A stretch of DNA of 47,536 nt from Geobacteraceae bacterium (lineage in GTDB: Bacteria > Desulfobacterota > Desulfuromonadia > Geobacterales > Geobacteraceae): contig JAQUHN010000007.1 in the NCBI GenBank assembly GCA_028683555.1, forward strand, positions 1 to 47,536. The letters are read 5' to 3'. A program made the translations under genes and the position numbers. The notes under the pieces were generated by a model that was not told the origin of the DNA, ran no database searches, and was given only the letters and a program-made list of their open reading frames with translations. Of the stretch, positions 45,899 through 47,536 are shown piece after piece (within the stretch, counting starts at the first letter, position 1; each line of letters opens with the position of its first letter).

Positions 45899-46678
45899 TC
45901 ATTTCACCTTCCCCACCGGCGCCAGGTAGATGACGAATTCATCGTAGCCATCCACCTCCAGCAGTTCATCGACCAGCGTCTGGTTGTATGCCGCTATGGC
46001 ACAGGTACCGGTGCCGATGGCTTCGCAGGCGAGGTAGAGGTTCTGGCAAACATGGCCCACGTCCAGGGCAATCACCTTGTAGGATGCCTCCGCGTAGCGC
46101 CATTCAGTCCGTTCCGGAATGGCGGTCCAGAGAAAGGTCACGGCTGACCGCCCGGCAAATTCCTGGCCGTGGGTAGCGGCGCTGAGGCGTTCCGGCAGGT
46201 TCTCCACGTCACGAACATGAACGAGTGAGTGATCAAGGGGAAGATACCGGTAGATTCCGCTGTCAAGACCATCCACCCTCTGTACGGCACAATAGGTCTC
46301 GAAGGAATGTCGACACCCTGCGGAAGGGACGGTGCGCAGGACAGCCGCTTCGTGGAGGACGGCGCGCACGCCCTGGGTGGCCCAGAGGAGAAAGGCCGTT
46401 TCATCAAGGGAAAGGGGCGCCGAAGTAAATTGTCGCCGGCTCTGGCGGGCGGCGATTGCTGCCTGCAGATCGCAGGGCGGAATTGACCATGTCTCCCGGT
46501 TCGGCAACGGGATCAGCCTGCCGTCCGGCGAAGCCGGTTTCTGCACCGGTGGCGGCCGAAGGCCAAGAGATTGCCGTGTTGTCCGGAAGTTGACCTCTTC
46601 CCGGATGCGGTCGGTCAGGAAGTATCTGCCGCTTTCCGTGGTGATAGGCAGCTTTTTCATATCGAGACTCTCTTTCAT
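45899..46678 (-). CDS. SagB-type nitroreductase-fold dehydrogenase
   Basis: 259-aa FMN-dependent oxidoreductase of the SagB/ThcOx type. IAARQSRRQFTSAPLSLDET binds the FMN phosphate; LWATQGVRAVLHE, RTVPSAGCRHSFETYCAVQR, LDSGIYRYLPLDHSL and LDVGHVCQNLYLACEAIGTG follow in the family order. SagB proteins oxidise azolines in peptide toxins when next to cyclodehydratases, but none is here, so a general role is likelier. Start ATG 46678, or ATG 46660 with GAGAG upstream. It is tail to tail with cstA, 1 nt apart. Confidence 0.88.
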   Translation of the reverse strand: MKESLDMKKLPITTESGRYFLTDRIREEVNFRTTRQSLGLRPPPVQKPASPDGRLIPLPNRETWSIPPCDLQAAIAARQSRRQFTSAPLSLDETAFLLWATQGVRAVLHEAAVLRTVPSAGCRHSFETYCAVQRVDGLDSGIYRYLPLDHSLVHVRDVENLPERLSAATHGQEFAGRSAVTFLWTAIPERTEWRYAEASYKVIALDVGHVCQNLYLACEAIGTGTCAIAAYNQTLVDELLEVDGYDEFVIYLAPVGKVK

Positions 46679-46710
46679 GGAAACATCGTACTTTTCTCAT
46701 GGAGGTGAAA

Positions 46711-46885
46711 GGATCGAAAAAACAGGTGACCCGCTCGACCGTGGCGCAGATTGCACACTACCGCGTACTCCGTAAGCAGGCGACGCATGAGATACGCCAG
46801 TGTGAGAAATTGTGGCTGCAGCTATACCACGGACTATGACATGCTGCAGCAGGCCGGGTATGACTATGCGGGCGTTTCCGGGCAT
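46711..46885 (-). pseudogene. Decayed REP-associated tyrosine transposase (RAYT, Y1_Tnp/IS200-like)
   Basis: The first 20 codons from ATG 46885 read MPGNARIVIPGLLQHVIVRG, the typical RAYT N-terminus. The His-hydrophobic-His catalytic region is missing. A second fragment in another frame reads TLAYLMRRLLTEYAVVCNLR then HGRAGHLFF, matching the later RAYT part (usually MRRLLTGYAV...NRRHRRxGHLFQNRY). So an internal deletion plus frameshift inactivated it. Confidence 0.8.
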
Positions 46886-46904
46886 GGGGAAAAGGTAGCA
46901 CTCG

Positions 46905-46942
46905 TATTTATATTTTCAAGAATGTCCCATTTGCCTCATTTG
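46905..46942. repeat. RAYT 5' flank repeat
   Basis: The minus strand reads CAAATGAGGCAAATGGGACA followed by TTCTTGAAAATATAAATA just upstream of the RAYT remnant. A similar sequence is at 43784-43822. Confidence 0.55.
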
Positions 46943-46956
46943 TCTTCGTAAAACCC

Positions 46957-47536
46957 TCAGTTTCTCGGGCTGAAATGGATAACCCGGTCAATAAGAATTT
47001 CATCAAGGGCCGGCCCGACACCGGTTATGGGGTTCTGGTAATTGCGGAAGGCGATCATCAGGTTGCTCGTAAGCGATGCGCCGATAGTGCCGGTTGAACA
47101 ATCGCCGGTTGGAATTTCGATACAATGGGCTTGATCTCCACAATGACGGGCGACCTTCCAGGCATAGAGATAGTGTGATATGCGAGGATCAGCCAGATAA
47201 TCGGCGCTGCTGTCGGCATAGGTCGTGCTGGTCACGCCCTTCACCCCGAGCATGCGCTCGGTGTCGTACAGGCTGAAGGACGAATAGGTTGTCTTTCCGG
47301 TTGCCGCATGATTGACGCCGTAAACGATGATGAACTCGTCATTATCCAAGGTAAAATATGGGGGGCCGACGGTGATGTCACCCGTACCCGCGGGGGAGCG
47401 CAGATAAGTTGTGTCGCGGGAATCTCCCAGACAGTCCAGGCCCATGTCGATACATTGCCTCCCGTCATAGAGCCACAGCCCGGTGGACAGTTCCTGTCGA
47501 ACATAGCTGGTGTCCGGATAACTGGCCAGGATTTTC
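46957..47536 (-). CDS. Unrecognised protein, 5' end beyond right edge
   Basis: The frame is open from the window edge (KILASYPDTSYVRQELSTGL...) to TAG/TGA at 46957, about 192 residues. Segments include WLYDGRQCIDMGLDCLGDSR, GPPYFTLDNDEFIIVYGVNH, TERMLGVKGVTSTTYAD and the ending LIDRVIHFSPRN. Five cysteines (CIDMGLDC, HCGDQAHC, DCSTG) suggest disulfides in an exported protein, but the N-terminus is not visible. I do not recognise the family. Confidence 0.65.
   Translation of the reverse strand, partial: KILASYPDTSYVRQELSTGLWLYDGRQCIDMGLDCLGDSRDTTYLRSPAGTGDITVGPPYFTLDNDEFIIVYGVNHAATGKTTYSSFSLYDTERMLGVKGVTSTTYADSSADYLADPRISHYLYAWKVARHCGDQAHCIEIPTGDCSTGTIGASLTSNLMIAFRNYQNPITGVGPALDEILIDRVIHFSPRN

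Overview
The window looks like chromosomal DNA of a Geobacter-type bacterium (Desulfuromonadales/Geobacterales, formerly Deltaproteobacteria). The reasons are the gene order parA-parB-atpX-atpF-atpH-atpA-atpG-atpD-atpC without atpB/atpE, a siroheme/heme cluster with a CcsA/HemX-like gene ahead of hemA, several c-di-GMP proteins, a FapA (DUF342) protein, CstA, and an apparent selenoprotein. This placement rests on gene order and protein character, not on a database search.

Layout. 1-4 kb (minus): a cupin-XRE regulator, an AMP-forming acyl-CoA synthetase and, overlapping it by 4 nt, the potassium transporter Kup, which runs off the left edge. 4.1-5 kb (plus): a SAM methyltransferase. 5-9.4 kb (minus): two c-di-GMP output proteins, a PilZ-acyltransferase-like protein followed by a GAF-HD-GYP-PilZ protein. 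9.7-15.8 kb (minus): the ATP synthase operon with both b-type subunits, a promoter and a strong terminator. 16-17.6 kb (minus): parAB, preceded by two degenerate parS-like sites. 18.2-19.1 kb (plus): a DUF4382 lipoprotein. 19.2-26.3 kb (minus): precorrin-2 dehydrogenase, ccsA-like, hemA, hemC, cobA-hemD fusion, a small lipoprotein and hemB, which together lead from glutamyl-tRNA to uroporphyrinogen III and siroheme.

26.7-33.8 kb is accessory: a lipoprotein, a QueG-like Fe-S protein, FapA, an RpiB-family isomerase, a secreted Tyr/Pro/Arg-rich protein, two small acidic/helical proteins, a TPR protein and a small zinc-ribbon protein. At 33.86-34.46 kb lies the most notable gene. It is a DsbA/FrnE-like oxidoreductase whose active-site motif reads U-P-W-C, with an in-frame TGA at 34417-34419 followed 20 nt later by a bacterial SECIS-like hairpin loop. 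ORF callers would truncate it.

35-43.5 kb: a hypothetical protein, a periplasmic solute-binding protein with an adjacent hybrid histidine kinase, an MscS channel, a GH64/thaumatin-like lipoprotein and an M28 peptidase lipoprotein. 43.6-44.0 kb: a 180-bp MITE-like element with 18-bp terminal inverted repeats, a truncated second copy, and a sequence that also flanks a decayed REP-associated tyrosine transposase at 46.7-46.9 kb. 44-46.7 kb: CstA (plus) and a SagB-type nitroreductase (minus), tail to tail. The right edge holds the 3' part of an unrecognised minus-strand gene. No tRNA, rRNA or CRISPR array was seen.
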